DNA of 64,000 bases from DATBGO01 sp963840095 (GTDB lineage Bacteria > Actinomycetota > Actinomycetes > Streptosporangiales > Streptosporangiaceae). A program made the position numbers and the translations under genes. Shown here piece after piece: positions 16,360 through 25,280 of the stretch. The notes beneath the pieces are model-generated. The model made no database searches. It worked only from the letters and a program-made list of their open reading frames with translations, and was not told the DNA's origin. The stretch lies in NCBI GenBank assembly GCA_963840095.1, contig CAWIXN010000005.1, positions 1,178,001 to 1,242,000 of the forward strand, read 5' to 3'. Every line of letters begins with the position of its first letter. Position 1 is the stretch's first letter.

Positions 16360-18273
16360 ATGGCACAGCTGATATGCAGCAGCTGCGGAGATACGCTGGG
16401 GGAAGGCGACCAGTTCTGCGGTAACTGCGGCACGGATGTGCGCGCCGCCCGGCGGCCGGCGCGGTGGCCTGACGCAGGCACCGGGGCGAGCAAAGGGAGC
16501 GCCACCGATCGGCAGGTCGTCTCCGGCCAGGCAGCACCAGCCGGCCCATTTTTCCAGCACTCGCCCCGGCGGGAGTCCGGCCGCCTGAGCAACGCTACGC
16601 GCTATTTGTGCGCAGCGGCGTATCTGGACCCGCCGTTCGCGAACTCGGTCATCCGGGAACTCATCGCATCGCATCGCGGGGTAGTCCCGTCACTCGACTT
16701 CGACCTAGGCCCAATCATCCGGCACTGCCTGCACGCCCGGAGAATCACGCTGGTCCACGATATCCTGCTGTCCACCTTCCTGATACTCGGCCTTTTTATC
16801 GCTCCGATAGCGACGATCCTCGTCCTGATTATCGCATTCATCGTAGGGCTCCTCCCGGGAGCCAGACAGGGCCGCAGGCGGGTCAGTGGCAAGTTCCTAG
16901 CCGCGGCAGGCATCGCAGCCGCAGTTATCGTCATCATCGTCCTGCTAATTCTCAAGCTGCTTCTCACCCTCGCGGTAACTACTCAGTCCGGCAGCAGCCT
17001 CTCTGCCTCCCTGGTGCCTAGTGTGCTCTGGTTTGCGGTCTCCGTCGTGGTATACCTGGCCCTGACCGGCGTAACGCAATTCGGCTACACGCATGCCCAG
17101 TACCGCACGCTCAGCGAACGGCTGAGGTACGAAGCACCGCCGACCCAGTTCCCAAAGTCCAATGACCGGGTGGAATCCCGACTCGCCGAGGTCGAGGCGG
17201 CCCAGTGGGGCAACGTAACGCTTTACGGCGGCGAGAATCCGTTCATCGGGTCGGGCAGCCAGAGGGGCCATGTCTGGTCGATCGCGGTCCAGCTCGACCG
17301 TGCGCATCCGGCTCGGCAGAACTTCCTGGCCAGGCCAGCGTCCCGCAGCTATGTGCCCATCGACCCGGTGGAACTGCACCAGGTGATCCGGGACCGCCTG
17401 CTCAAGCTCAAGGAGCCAAGTCTGCCGCCGAATGAGCGCATCTCCGCGCTTACGGTGGAAGACCACGTGGTAGGAGAAGGCCTGCGGCGCTGGGACAGCC
17501 CGCTGATCGACCCGGCCGAAAAGACGCCCTACTCACAGGCCAGCCTGGAGGCGATCCAGGCACTGATCCGCCACCCCCAGGCGGGCCTGCGCTACTACCA
17601 GCGGGTCTGCCTGAGCGACAAGGGCCCGCCGGTCCTGAGCGACGGGCAGGAGGTCATCGAGGGCGCCGATCAGGGCATCGTCGTCTCGGCCTTCGTTCAC
17701 CTGGCCGTCGAAGGGCGGATGCTCTACCTGGAATTCGTGACGATGATTCTGCCGCCGATCTGGCGCCCCTACCAGGTTATCGATCGACTGCCGGTGGTCT
17801 CGTCGGGGAAGTTCCTGACCACGGTGATCGGCGAGGCGGCCAGATCACTGTTCCGTGACACGATCCGTGCTCCGGTTGGAATAGTGAGCGCGTTGCGGCT
17901 CATGTCGCGCGAGCGGCGATCATTCGAGGATGAGGCCGCCTCATCCACCTATCACGTGGTCGGTGACTTCGGTGCGCGGACCAGCGTCCGGGAGCTTGGC
18001 GCCGCGCCGTCTCCGGACACCTATATCCAGAAGCTCGACGCAGAGAAATACACCAAGATCGTCGAGCGGTTGCTGACCGAGACGGTGCTGGATTTCCTGG
18101 CCGCCAAGGGCGTGGACACGTCGGCATTCGCCATGGGCACCAGCACCATCATCAACAACGGCACGGTCATCAACGCCGACACGATGTCGGGGCAGTTCGC
18201 ATTCGGAAATGAGAACGTTTTGAACCAGCAGCCAGCGCCCGTCGTCGTGCCGGCGCCGGGCTCGGTCAGCTGA
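16360..18273 (+). CDS. Zinc-ribbon polytopic membrane protein with C-terminal NADTMSGQFA tag
   Basis: A 637-residue protein starting MAQLICSSCG with a CxxC-x11-CxxC zinc ribbon (6-23), a disordered linker, a short conserved-looking segment TRYLCAAAYLDPPFANSVIRE, and three membrane helices (about 135-163, 180-205, 217-238). A large cytosolic domain of about 390 residues follows. No ATPase, kinase, nuclease or protease motif is visible. The C-terminus carries TVINADTMSGQFAFGNENV followed by LNQ, nearly the same as GNTMSGQFAVGDHAQLNQ in the next gene six bases downstream, so the two products may share a recognition or assembly element. Such N-rich tags resemble elements in actinobacterial NTPase/effector conflict systems (family-level analogy, not proof). 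Function unknown. Confidence 0.75.
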   Translation: MAQLICSSCGDTLGEGDQFCGNCGTDVRAARRPARWPDAGTGASKGSATDRQVVSGQAAPAGPFFQHSPRRESGRLSNATRYLCAAAYLDPPFANSVIRELIASHRGVVPSLDFDLGPIIRHCLHARRITLVHDILLSTFLILGLFIAPIATILVLIIAFIVGLLPGARQGRRRVSGKFLAAAGIAAAVIVIIVLLILKLLLTLAVTTQSGSSLSASLVPSVLWFAVSVVVYLALTGVTQFGYTHAQYRTLSERLRYEAPPTQFPKSNDRVESRLAEVEAAQWGNVTLYGGENPFIGSGSQRGHVWSIAVQLDRAHPARQNFLARPASRSYVPIDPVELHQVIRDRLLKLKEPSLPPNERISALTVEDHVVGEGLRRWDSPLIDPAEKTPYSQASLEAIQALIRHPQAGLRYYQRVCLSDKGPPVLSDGQEVIEGADQGIVVSAFVHLAVEGRMLYLEFVTMILPPIWRPYQVIDRLPVVSSGKFLTTVIGEAARSLFRDTIRAPVGIVSALRLMSRERRSFEDEAASSTYHVVGDFGARTSVRELGAAPSPDTYIQKLDAEKYTKIVERLLTETVLDFLAAKGVDTSAFAMGTSTIINNGTVINADTMSGQFAFGNENVLNQQPAPVVVPAPGSVS

Positions 18274-18279
18274 GGCGGC

Positions 18280-18774
18280 GTGTCAATTGGTGATCAGGCC
18301 GGAAGTCAGGCCGGGACAGACCGGCCGGAAGAGCCGGCCGGAAGCGGAGATCGGAACATGACCAGGCCATCTGAGCGGCCAGCGCCAAGCGCCGGCGAAT
18401 CCGGTCCCGGAACGCCAGGCGGAGCGGCCGGACCGGGCGTCCACATCAGCGGCAACACCATGTCAGGGCAGTTCGCGGTGGGTGATCACGCGCAGCTGAA
18501 CCAGTGGAACCAGGCCGCCGATGACCCGCTGGCCCGGCTGGACCGGGCTATCCAGGAACTCACCGCCGCCGCCGCCAGCGAGCTGGGGCCCGAGCAGGCC
18601 GAGCAGGTCCGCGATGATGGCGGGCGGCTGATCGACGAGGCGCGCCGGCAGCGGCCGGACCGGGACATGGTCAGCCTCCTGCTCAAGCGGCTGACGGCCC
18701 GGGTGGGCTCCGTTGCCGCCTTGCTCGAAGGAGTCGACCGGATCAAGGATCTCATCATCCCGCTGCTGCACTGA
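18280..18774 (+). CDS. Small helical protein with GNTMSGQFAVGDHAQLNQ tag
   Basis: A 164-residue protein with a disordered Gly/Pro/Ser N-terminus, the tag HISGNTMSGQFAVGDHAQ (about residues 50-68), then an alpha-helical domain of about 90 residues (LARLDRAIQELTAAAASE to VDRIKDLIIPLL). The helical domain resembles small actinobacterial DUF5955-like proteins, an uncharacterised group (tentative). GTG 18280 follows the upstream stop by six bases with GAGG before it. ATG 18358, with GGAG eight bases upstream, is an equally good start and would still include the tag. Almost certainly co-transcribed with, and probably a partner of, the 16360-18273 product. Confidence 0.7.
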   Translation: MSIGDQAGSQAGTDRPEEPAGSGDRNMTRPSERPAPSAGESGPGTPGGAAGPGVHISGNTMSGQFAVGDHAQLNQWNQAADDPLARLDRAIQELTAAAASELGPEQAEQVRDDGGRLIDEARRQRPDRDMVSLLLKRLTARVGSVAALLEGVDRIKDLIIPLLH

Positions 18775-18789
18775 CGGCCGGGCGGCTGG

Positions 18790-19170
18790 CTAGGCCAGGC
18801 TGATCTCGAAGTACGCACCCTGGTCGTCGTGGACGATCCGGGCCGAGCCTGACCAGTCAGCGAAGCCGCCGGTACCGGTCTTCGGAACGATGTGCCCGAA
18901 CCACGTGGCCGGGTCTGACTCGAGGCCGCCATGCTGTACGGTCACCGATCCCTCGCGCCCCTCGTCAGTGCGCCCGGTGATCCGCTCTGTGGCTACATAC
19001 GACCGGGAGCCCTCTTCGGTGCCGGCGGACATGAAGACCGTCGTGGACTGCCCGATGATCCCTCCGGTAAAGGTCTTAGCGAAGATCATGACGCCGAGCC
19101 AGTCCGCCTCCAGGCCGGCCACCCGCCGGGGCTCGAAGCTATCGACCTGGAACCGGGCGATCAACGTCAC
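18790..19170 (-). CDS. DUF3224 family protein
   Basis: A 126-residue beta-rich protein of the DUF3224 family (allene-oxide-cyclase-barrel-like): an N-terminal FQVDSFEP strand, GVMIFAKTFTGGIIGQSTTVFMSAGT, AYVATERITG-like SYVATERITGRTDEG, and GSVTVQHGG are the conserved blocks. The GTG at 19170 has AGGAGGAG eight bases upstream and is clearly the start. Function unknown for the family; expected cytosolic. Convergent with the tag-protein gene, 15 bases apart. Confidence 0.88.
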   Translation of the reverse strand: MTLIARFQVDSFEPRRVAGLEADWLGVMIFAKTFTGGIIGQSTTVFMSAGTEEGSRSYVATERITGRTDEGREGSVTVQHGGLESDPATWFGHIVPKTGTGGFADWSGSARIVHDDQGAYFEISLA

Positions 19171-19312
19171 TGCTCCTCCTAGTGAAAGTCCCTGCCGGGC
19201 ACTGCGGTCAGCGCCTCGGAGCCGATGCGCGGATGTCGCCGAGCAGTCTCCCAGACTTTGCACCGGACGCTGATGGTGGCGGCGAAGGACCGGCGTAGCG
19301 GACACTGTTCGG

Positions 19313-19475
19313 ATGCTGCTGGAACGCGACTCGCACCTGGCGTCGCTGGCCGAGTACGCGCGGGACGCCGGGCATGGCCACGGGCGGCTGGTCCTGGTCG
19401 CCGGGGAGGCGGGCGTCGGCAAATCGGCCCTGGTAGAGCGGCTTCAGCGCGAGGTTCCTGAGGCCCGCTGGCCGA
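19313..19475 (+). pseudogene. 5' remnant of a LuxR-family (MalT/LAL-type) ATPase regulator
   Basis: The first 55 or so codons read MLLERDSHLASLAEYARDA and RLVLVAGEAGVGKSALVERL, the standard N-terminus and Walker A of large AAA/LuxR regulators of about 900 residues. After VPEARW the homology stops and the frame ends at 19537. The remainder of the gene is absent, replaced by the convergent gene at 19524-20141. This is a deletion relic without expected function. Confidence 0.75.
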
Positions 19476-19523
19476 CGCCGTCTTTCAGGTACAAGAAGGC
19501 ACCTGACTGCAGGAGTAACCAGA

Positions 19524-20141
19524 TCAGAAGGGGATGAACGGCAGCCAGATGCCGGAGTGCTCGGCGCGCACGGTGGCGTCGGCCGGCGCATCCCGCCTGA
19601 TCTGCTCGGCGAGTTCCTGGGCATCGTCCTCGTTGGCGGCCCCGACGACCAGGAACTTCCAGCGGCGCACCACCGCGCGGCCCTCGCTGCGCAGCTTGCT
19701 CGCGAAGGCAACCGCCTCGCGGTGCGAGGGGAACTCGACCCGGGCCTCCCACTCGGCGACCCCGGCCGCGACGGACTCCGCGGTCTCGGCCTCCTCAAGC
19801 CGCTGGTGCTCGGCCTGGCGCTCGGCCTCGGTCTGCGGTATCGCTACGTCCGGGCTCTCCCACTCCTCCTCGATGGGATGCCAGCGGTGCAGGGCGAACT
19901 CCGCCCCGATGCCGTCGGCGGCCAGCAACTCGCGCGCGACCCGCTCAGCCTCCTCGGCGGCGATCTCGGTACCCGCGTACAGGAAGACCTGCGCATCACC
20001 CGCGCCGACGGCGATGTGCCTGGCGAGCCTGCGGTGGACGTCTGCTTCCACCTGATGCTCGGAAATGGATCGCAGGGCCCGTCGTACCTGAGCCGGGTCC
20101 GTGGGCGAAATCGTCACGCGCCAGTCATTGCTGTCCGTCAC
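19524..20141 (-). CDS. Conserved actinobacterial protein with duplicated RraB/SPOR-like alpha-beta domain
   Basis: A 205-residue soluble protein with two related alpha/beta halves joined by an acidic Glu-rich helix (residues about 105-135, EAERQAEHQRLEEAETAE). The second half (VEFPSHREAVAFASKLRSEG, VVRRWKFLVVGAANEDDAQELAE) looks like a ferredoxin-like RNase-E-inhibitor/RraB fold; the first (VFLYAGTEIAAEEAERVARE, LHRWHPIEEEW) is a divergent copy. Homologous hypothetical proteins are common in actinomycetes (from memory). ATG 20141. No known partner; no link to the neighbouring threonine aldolase beyond shared strand. Confidence 0.65.
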   Translation of the reverse strand: MTDSNDWRVTISPTDPAQVRRALRSISEHQVEADVHRRLARHIAVGAGDAQVFLYAGTEIAAEEAERVARELLAADGIGAEFALHRWHPIEEEWESPDVAIPQTEAERQAEHQRLEEAETAESVAAGVAEWEARVEFPSHREAVAFASKLRSEGRAVVRRWKFLVVGAANEDDAQELAEQIRRDAPADATVRAEHSGIWLPFIPF

Positions 20142-20202
20142 GGCGCGACTCTAGCGCATGGGCCCGGCCACGCATCCGGAAGCGCTCAGCTGACCGGCGC
20201 GG

Positions 20203-21261
20203 TCACGCCCGCGCATCTTCAGGCGAAACGGCCCAGACGAAGTCCTCGACGTCCTGCTCGGTGGTGTCGAAACTCATCATCAGCCGCACCCGGTCGGCGG
20301 CCGGGCCGCTGACCGGCAGCTGGAACCGCCTGCGCACCCGGTTCAGCGTCGCCGGCGGCAGGGCGGCGAACACCGCGTTGGTGTCCACCTCGTGCAGGAT
20401 CTCGATGCCGGCCACGGTCCGCAGCCCGGCCTCCATCCGGCGCGCCATCTGGTTGCCATGATCGGCGATCCGCCGCCACAGGTCGTCACCGAGCAGCGCC
20501 TCGAACTGGGCCGAGATGAACCGCATCTTCGAGGCGAGCTGGGTGGTCGACTTCCGCGCGAACTCCGTACCAGACACCGCTGCGGGATTCAAGATCACGA
20601 CTGCCTCGCCCAGCAACAGCCCGATCTTCGTGCCCCCGAACGAGACCACGTCGACGCCCACGTCGGTCGTGATCGCCCGCAGCGGCAGTCCGAGGGCGGC
20701 GGCGGCATTGCACAGGCGCGCGCCATCCATGTGCACCAGCAGCCCGCCCTCGTGCGCGGCGGCGCACAGCCGTGCCAGTTCGGTCGCGGTATAGACGACC
20801 CCCCATTCAGTGGGCTGCGTCAGCGAAACGACTTCCGGCTGCGCCCAGTGAACCTCGCCTGCGGCCTCGGCGAAGGCGGCGATCTGCTCGGGGCTGAGCT
20901 TGCCGCCCGGCGCCGGAACTGCTGCCAGCTTCAGGCCCGCCAGCTGCTCGGGCGCGCCACCCTCGTCGGTGTTGATATGGGCATCCGCCGAGCACAGCAC
21001 GGCACCCCAGCGGCTGGTCATCGCCCGCAGCGCAACGAGGTTAGCCCCCGTCCCGGTCAGGACCGGGTACGGGAGCGCCGCGCTGCCGAAATGGCGGCGG
21101 AAGATCCCCTGGAGGCGCAGCGTGATCTCGTCGTCGCCGTAGCTCGGCTGATGGCCCGCGTTCGCTGCGACGATGGCCGCCAGCACCTCCGGGTGGATGC
21201 CCGAGCAGTTGTCGCTGGCGAAACCCCGTACCGCTGCGCCGGCCAGCTCACCACGATCCAT
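20203..21261 (-). CDS. ltaE: Low-specificity L-threonine aldolase
   Basis: A 352-residue PLP fold-type I enzyme that cleaves threonine/allo-threonine to glycine and acetaldehyde. Motifs: FASDNCSGIHPEVLAAI at the start, VLTGTGANLVAL, HINTDEGGAPE (active-site His/Thr/Glu cluster), HMDGARLCNAA with the PLP aspartate, and VSFGGTKIGLLLGEAVV with the Schiff-base lysine (residue 212). Length and order match LtaE-type aldolases. Divergent from the YciI-like gene; the two starts are 75 bases apart. The symbol is assigned by family, specificity is not proven. Confidence 0.93.
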   Translation of the reverse strand: MDRGELAGAAVRGFASDNCSGIHPEVLAAIVAANAGHQPSYGDDEITLRLQGIFRRHFGSAALPYPVLTGTGANLVALRAMTSRWGAVLCSADAHINTDEGGAPEQLAGLKLAAVPAPGGKLSPEQIAAFAEAAGEVHWAQPEVVSLTQPTEWGVVYTATELARLCAAAHEGGLLVHMDGARLCNAAAALGLPLRAITTDVGVDVVSFGGTKIGLLLGEAVVILNPAAVSGTEFARKSTTQLASKMRFISAQFEALLGDDLWRRIADHGNQMARRMEAGLRTVAGIEILHEVDTNAVFAALPPATLNRVRRRFQLPVSGPAADRVRLMMSFDTTEQDVEDFVWAVSPEDARA

Positions 21262-21336
21262 CTAGGCCCCTGAGCCCCTCGCTCCTGCCCGCGCCCGCCC
21301 GGTCCGACAGCGCGGTGAGCGTGCCAGGCTACCCCC

Positions 21337-21612
21337 ATGAAGTACGTACTCTTCTACGAGTCCGCCGACGACGTGCGCGCCAGGGCACCTGCGCAGTTCC
21401 CGGCCCACCAGGCCCGCTACCAGGAATTCCATTCCCGCGGCGACCTTCTCATGCTCGGCACGTTCGAAGATCCCCAGCGTGACGGCTCCATGGCGATCTT
21501 CAGGACCAGGCTAGCCGCCGAGGAGTTCGCCACGGGCGACCCGTTCGTCACCAACGGAGTCGTCCGCTCCTGGCACGTCCGGGGCTGGAACGACTGGCCG
21601 CCGAGCGATTGA
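21337..21612 (+). CDS. YciI family protein
   Basis: A 91-residue ferredoxin-like protein of the YciI/dimeric alpha-beta barrel family: MKYVLFYESADD, HQARYQEFHSRGDLLMLGTF, and GDPFVTNGVVRSWHVRGWN. The family has a putative His/Asp active site (here PAHQARYQEF) and is implicated in small ring or muconolactone-like chemistry, but most members have no known reaction. Divergent from the threonine aldolase gene. Confidence 0.88.
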   Translation: MKYVLFYESADDVRARAPAQFPAHQARYQEFHSRGDLLMLGTFEDPQRDGSMAIFRTRLAAEEFATGDPFVTNGVVRSWHVRGWNDWPPSD

Positions 21613-21810
21613 GATCGTGACGGAAGCCCCCCGGGGCAGGCCTGCCAGGAGCCGTGGTGCTCGGGCGCACCGGGCGCAAGCGAAGGCGCGCGCAGCTGGG
21701 GCTGGCGCCCGCGTATCCGGGCTGCGGTGCGCTGCTCTTATTGGTTAGCGCCCGGGTGATGTCGTCCGGGCTCGCCTAACGCCGCTCCGCCTGAGACGAA
21801 AGGTCACAAG

Positions 21811-22608
21811 ATGCCGTACAAATATGGCCGTCGGCCGCCTAAGAATGCCCCCGCACTGCGGCTCGGCAGCTTCCTGCAGGGCGGAGTCCCCGCCTACCCC
21901 TCCAGCGAGGACTATCTCGCGGAACTGAGCGGCTGGCAGATGCTCGGCAACGATGTCGCAGGCGACTGCAACGCGGTCACCTGGGCGAACCTGCGCCGCC
22001 TGATCACCGCGACCCTGACCACCGAAAACTACCCGACGCAGGCGCAGGTCTGGCAGTTCTACCAGACTCAGAATCCGGGCTTCGACCCGAACGGGACCGC
22101 GGCCACCAACGGGCCGGGAAGCCAGGATGATCAGGGCATGGACATCCAGACCGGCCTGGAGTGCCTGCAATCGGCGGGCGGCCCGGATGGCGTGAAAGCG
22201 GTCGCATTCGCCAAGGTCGACCACAGCAACGTGGCCGAGGTGAAGGCGGCCCTGGCTATCTTCGGCGGGCTCTGGCTGGGGATTCAGGTGCTGGTCGCGA
22301 ATCAGCAGGAGTTCACCGAGGGCAAGGCCTGGACCGACGTCGCAGGTTCCCCGATCGACGGTGGCCACGCAATTCTCGGCGGCGGCTATAAGACTGACAT
22401 CAAGTTCATCACCTGGGCCCAGGAGACCGAGTTCGCTCGGTCGTTCTGGAACGGAGTGGTCCAGGGCAGCCCGCTGGTCGAGGAGGCCTGGGCCGTCATC
22501 TGGCCCGAGCACCTCGGCACCAAGGGCTTCGAGCAGGGCGTGGACCAGGCTCAGCTGGCTGCCGACTACCTGGCCCTGACCGGCAGCCCGCTGACCCTGC
22601 CGCAGTGA
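21811..22608 (+). CDS. Papain-like cysteine-peptidase-fold protein
   Basis: A 265-residue protein without signal peptide or membrane helix. GDCNAVTWANLRR gives a Cys (53) at the head of a helix and SPIDGGHAILGGGY a later His (186), followed by a Trp-rich stretch (FITWAQETEFARSFW), the order expected of a C1/C39-like papain fold. Similar proteins occur in actinomycete genomes and phages as uncharacterised or tail-associated peptidases (recollection, not verified). Gene start ATG 21811 has GAAAGG upstream. Stand-alone gene with about 200 bases upstream. An isolated phage-derived (moron-like) origin is possible but unproven. Confidence 0.65.
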   Translation: MPYKYGRRPPKNAPALRLGSFLQGGVPAYPSSEDYLAELSGWQMLGNDVAGDCNAVTWANLRRLITATLTTENYPTQAQVWQFYQTQNPGFDPNGTAATNGPGSQDDQGMDIQTGLECLQSAGGPDGVKAVAFAKVDHSNVAEVKAALAIFGGLWLGIQVLVANQQEFTEGKAWTDVAGSPIDGGHAILGGGYKTDIKFITWAQETEFARSFWNGVVQGSPLVEEAWAVIWPEHLGTKGFEQGVDQAQLAADYLALTGSPLTLPQ

Positions 22609-22761
22609 ATGCGACGAACCTAGTGGTGCGGGCATGAGGCGGCGCCGGCTGCGCGACCTGCCGCGGGCGCGGCGGTCGGCGCCGAGTTTGGCAAGCCGAG
22701 GCTTAGCGGTCCCAGATCTGAAATTGGTGCTGCGGCAAGGGGCTAGGCGAGGTCAAGATCG

Positions 22762-23652
22762 TCAGCAGGCTTGCATGTCCAGCCCCAGGTCAAGGGCCGG
22801 ACTTGAGTGGGTGAGGGCGCCGACGGCCATGAAGTCGACGCCGGTCTCCGCGACCGCCCTGGCCGCTGCGAGCCGCAGCCCTCCGCTGGCCTCCAGGCGG
22901 GCCGGCGGGTACTGGCCGGCCAGGGCCACGGCGGCGCGCAGGTCGCCAAGCCCCATGTTGTCGAGCAGGATCAGCCCGGCGCCCTCGGCTAGGGCGTCGC
23001 GGACCTGGGCCAGGGTGTCGCATTCGACTTCGAGCGGCAAGCCGGGGGCGGCGGTGCGCACGGCGCGGATCGCGGCCGCGATGCCGCCCGCCGCCGCCAC
23101 GTGGTTGTCCTTGACCAAGGCAGCATCACCGAGTCCCATCCGGTGGTTCACCCCGCCGCCGCAGCGCACCGCGTACTTCTCGAGCTGGCGCAGCCCGGGG
23201 GTGGTCTTGCGGGTGTCGCGCACCGTGCATCCGGTCCCCGCCACGGCGTCCACCCACGCCCGGGTGGCGGTGGCGATCCCCGATAGGTGGGTGAGGAAGT
23301 TGAGCAGGGTCCGCTCGGCCCCGAGCACCTCTCGCAGCGGGCCCCGGATCCGCAGCACCTCGGTACCGCTGTCGACCCGCTCGCCGTCGGCGCGCAGCGG
23401 CTGGGACGCAGCCGGCGGCACCCCGGCGGCGGCGAGGACGGCGAGCGCGACCGGCAGGCCGGCCAGCACGCCCGGCGCGCGGGCGACGACGCTGGCCAGG
23501 GCGCGCGCGCCGGGTGCGGTCGTGGCGGCCGAGGTGACATCTGGCCCGTAACGGAAATCCTCGTCGAGGGCGACGCGGACGGTCCGCTCCGTATCGGCAG
23601 GCTCAAGCCCCGCGGCGACCAGCCTCTCAGCGACCGATGAGGGCAAGGTCAT
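22762..23652 (-). CDS. nadC: Nicotinate-nucleotide pyrophosphorylase (carboxylating)
   Basis: A 296-residue quinolinate phosphoribosyltransferase, converting quinolinate and PRPP to nicotinate mononucleotide and CO2. Characteristic: ALDEDFRYGPDVTSAAT, LNFLTHLSGIATATRAWVDA, RDTRKTTPGLRQLEKYAV, GGGVNHRMGLGDAALVKDNHV, LPLEVECD, ILLDNM, LEASGGL. Last gene of the nadA-nadB-nadC operon; its ATG overlaps the nadB stop (ATGA, 23649-23652), which indicates coupled translation. Regulation presumably by NrtR acting at the promoter upstream of nadA. Confidence 0.97.
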   Translation of the reverse strand: MTLPSSVAERLVAAGLEPADTERTVRVALDEDFRYGPDVTSAATTAPGARALASVVARAPGVLAGLPVALAVLAAAGVPPAASQPLRADGERVDSGTEVLRIRGPLREVLGAERTLLNFLTHLSGIATATRAWVDAVAGTGCTVRDTRKTTPGLRQLEKYAVRCGGGVNHRMGLGDAALVKDNHVAAAGGIAAAIRAVRTAAPGLPLEVECDTLAQVRDALAEGAGLILLDNMGLGDLRAAVALAGQYPPARLEASGGLRLAAARAVAETGVDFMAVGALTHSSPALDLGLDMQAC

Positions 23653-25280
23653 GAGCAGGCCCCGACGCCCGCCGGGACCGCGCCGGCCATTCGCACCCGT
23701 CCTTCGTCCACCCGCAGCACCGTGTGCCGCGCCGGTTCATCCGAGACGGCAGGCACGTCCCGCCACCGGTGGCAGCCCCGGCTCTCCGCCCGGGCCAGGG
23801 CGGCCACGGTAACCAGGACGGAGACTGTGTGCAGGCTGGCTGCCTCGACCGCGGCGACGTCCAGCTCCCCGCCTCCCGACGGGGCCTGCTCCAGCATCCA
23901 CGCCAGCCCCTCCAGGCCTTCGCGGTCACGGGTGACCCCGGCGTGCCGAGACATGGCCGACGCGAGGGCCGGCCGGGCCGCGGGACTCACTCCCGGTCCG
24001 GCAGGAGGGAGCAGCAGACCGCCGGCGGGCCCGGGCAGGCTCCGCCCGAGCAGCTCACCGGCACGCCGTCCCGCGATCAGGGACTCAGTGAGGGAGTTGG
24101 ACGCCAGGCGGTTGGCGCCGTGGACCCCGGTCGACGCGGCTTCCCCGACGGCGTACAGGCCCGCGACCGAGGTCCGCCCGTCCATGTCGGCCCGGATGCC
24201 GCCGCAGGCGTAGTGCGCGCCGGGCGCCACCGGGATGGGGTCGCTGGCCGGGTCGATCCCGCGCGCCCGGCAGATCGCTGTCACGGTCGGGAAGTCCTGC
24301 TCCAGGGCCGTGCGCCCGAGCCTGGTGGCGTCGAGCCACAGGTGGTCGGCGGGCCCGTCACCGCGCCGCATCCGGTGCTGCATGGCCGCCGCCACGATAT
24401 CCCGCGGAGCCAGGTCGGCCAGCGGATGGCGGCCGGCCATCACCGGCCGGCCCGCCACGTCCACCAGGACCGCCCCGGCTCCGCGCAGGGCCTCGGTGAT
24501 GAGGGGACACTGGCCGCTGGAGGCGTCCTGCCATAGCACCGTCGGGTGGAACTGCACGAACTCCAGATCCCGGAGCTCTGCTCCGGCGCGGGCCGCCAGC
24601 GCCAGGCCGTCGCCGGTCAGGCCGGCCGGGTTGGTGGTGGTAGCGAACGCCTGGCCAAAGCCGCCGGTGGCCAAGACGACGGCCCGGGCCGTCACCGTCC
24701 CCGGGCGCAGCGCCCGGCCGTCGGGGGTCATTCCGACCAGCAGCCCGCCAATCGCGCCCCGCTCGTCGGCCAGCGCGTCCAGAGCGACGACGCGGGTGAG
24801 GATCTCCACGGAACTTGCCGCCAGCGCGGCCCGGAGCGCCCGGTGGACCTCGGCTCCCGCCGCATCACCTCCGGCGTGCACAATCCGGCGACGGCTGTGC
24901 CCTCCCTCCAGGCCGAGACAAGCCCGCTCCAGCTGGGCGCCCAGCCCGGCCAGCCGGGTGATCTCCCCGGGCGCCTCGGCCGCGAGCGTGGCCACGGCGG
25001 CCGGATCGCACAGCCCGGCTCCCGCATCCAGCGTGTCCCGCTGATGCAAGGCTGCGTCGTCTCCCGGGCCGATCGCGGCAGCCAGCCCGCCCTGGGCCAG
25101 TGGGGTCGCGCCCCCGCCGAGATCTTCCTTGCTGAGCAGCAGCACCCGCCGGCCATGACCCGCCGCCGCCAGCGCGGCGCTCAGGCCAGCCGCTCCCGAC
25201 CCCACCACCACCACGTCGGCGTCGCGTTCCCACCGCGGCTGCGGTGATCGGGGGAGGCTGCGGAGCCCGGGCCCGTTCAC
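23649..25280 (-). CDS. nadB: L-aspartate oxidase
   Basis: A 543-residue FAD enzyme oxidising L-aspartate to iminoaspartate for quinolinate formation. N-terminal dinucleotide fold DVVVVGSGAAGLSAALAAA, the substrate-loop GGGATPLAQGGLAAA, then HAGGDAAGAEVHRALRAA, EFVQFHPTVLW, PRDIVAAAM, and ACGGIRADMDGRTSVAGLYAVGE, all typical of NadB/succinate-dehydrogenase flavoproteins. GTG 25280 overlaps the nadA stop TGA by two bases; upstream in-frame sequence is just antisense-like extension through nadA. Middle gene of the operon. Confidence 0.96.
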   Translation of the reverse strand: MNGPGLRSLPRSPQPRWERDADVVVVGSGAAGLSAALAAAGHGRRVLLLSKEDLGGGATPLAQGGLAAAIGPGDDAALHQRDTLDAGAGLCDPAAVATLAAEAPGEITRLAGLGAQLERACLGLEGGHSRRRIVHAGGDAAGAEVHRALRAALAASSVEILTRVVALDALADERGAIGGLLVGMTPDGRALRPGTVTARAVVLATGGFGQAFATTTNPAGLTGDGLALAARAGAELRDLEFVQFHPTVLWQDASSGQCPLITEALRGAGAVLVDVAGRPVMAGRHPLADLAPRDIVAAAMQHRMRRGDGPADHLWLDATRLGRTALEQDFPTVTAICRARGIDPASDPIPVAPGAHYACGGIRADMDGRTSVAGLYAVGEAASTGVHGANRLASNSLTESLIAGRRAGELLGRSLPGPAGGLLLPPAGPGVSPAARPALASAMSRHAGVTRDREGLEGLAWMLEQAPSGGGELDVAAVEAASLHTVSVLVTVAALARAESRGCHRWRDVPAVSDEPARHTVLRVDEGRVRMAGAVPAGVGACS

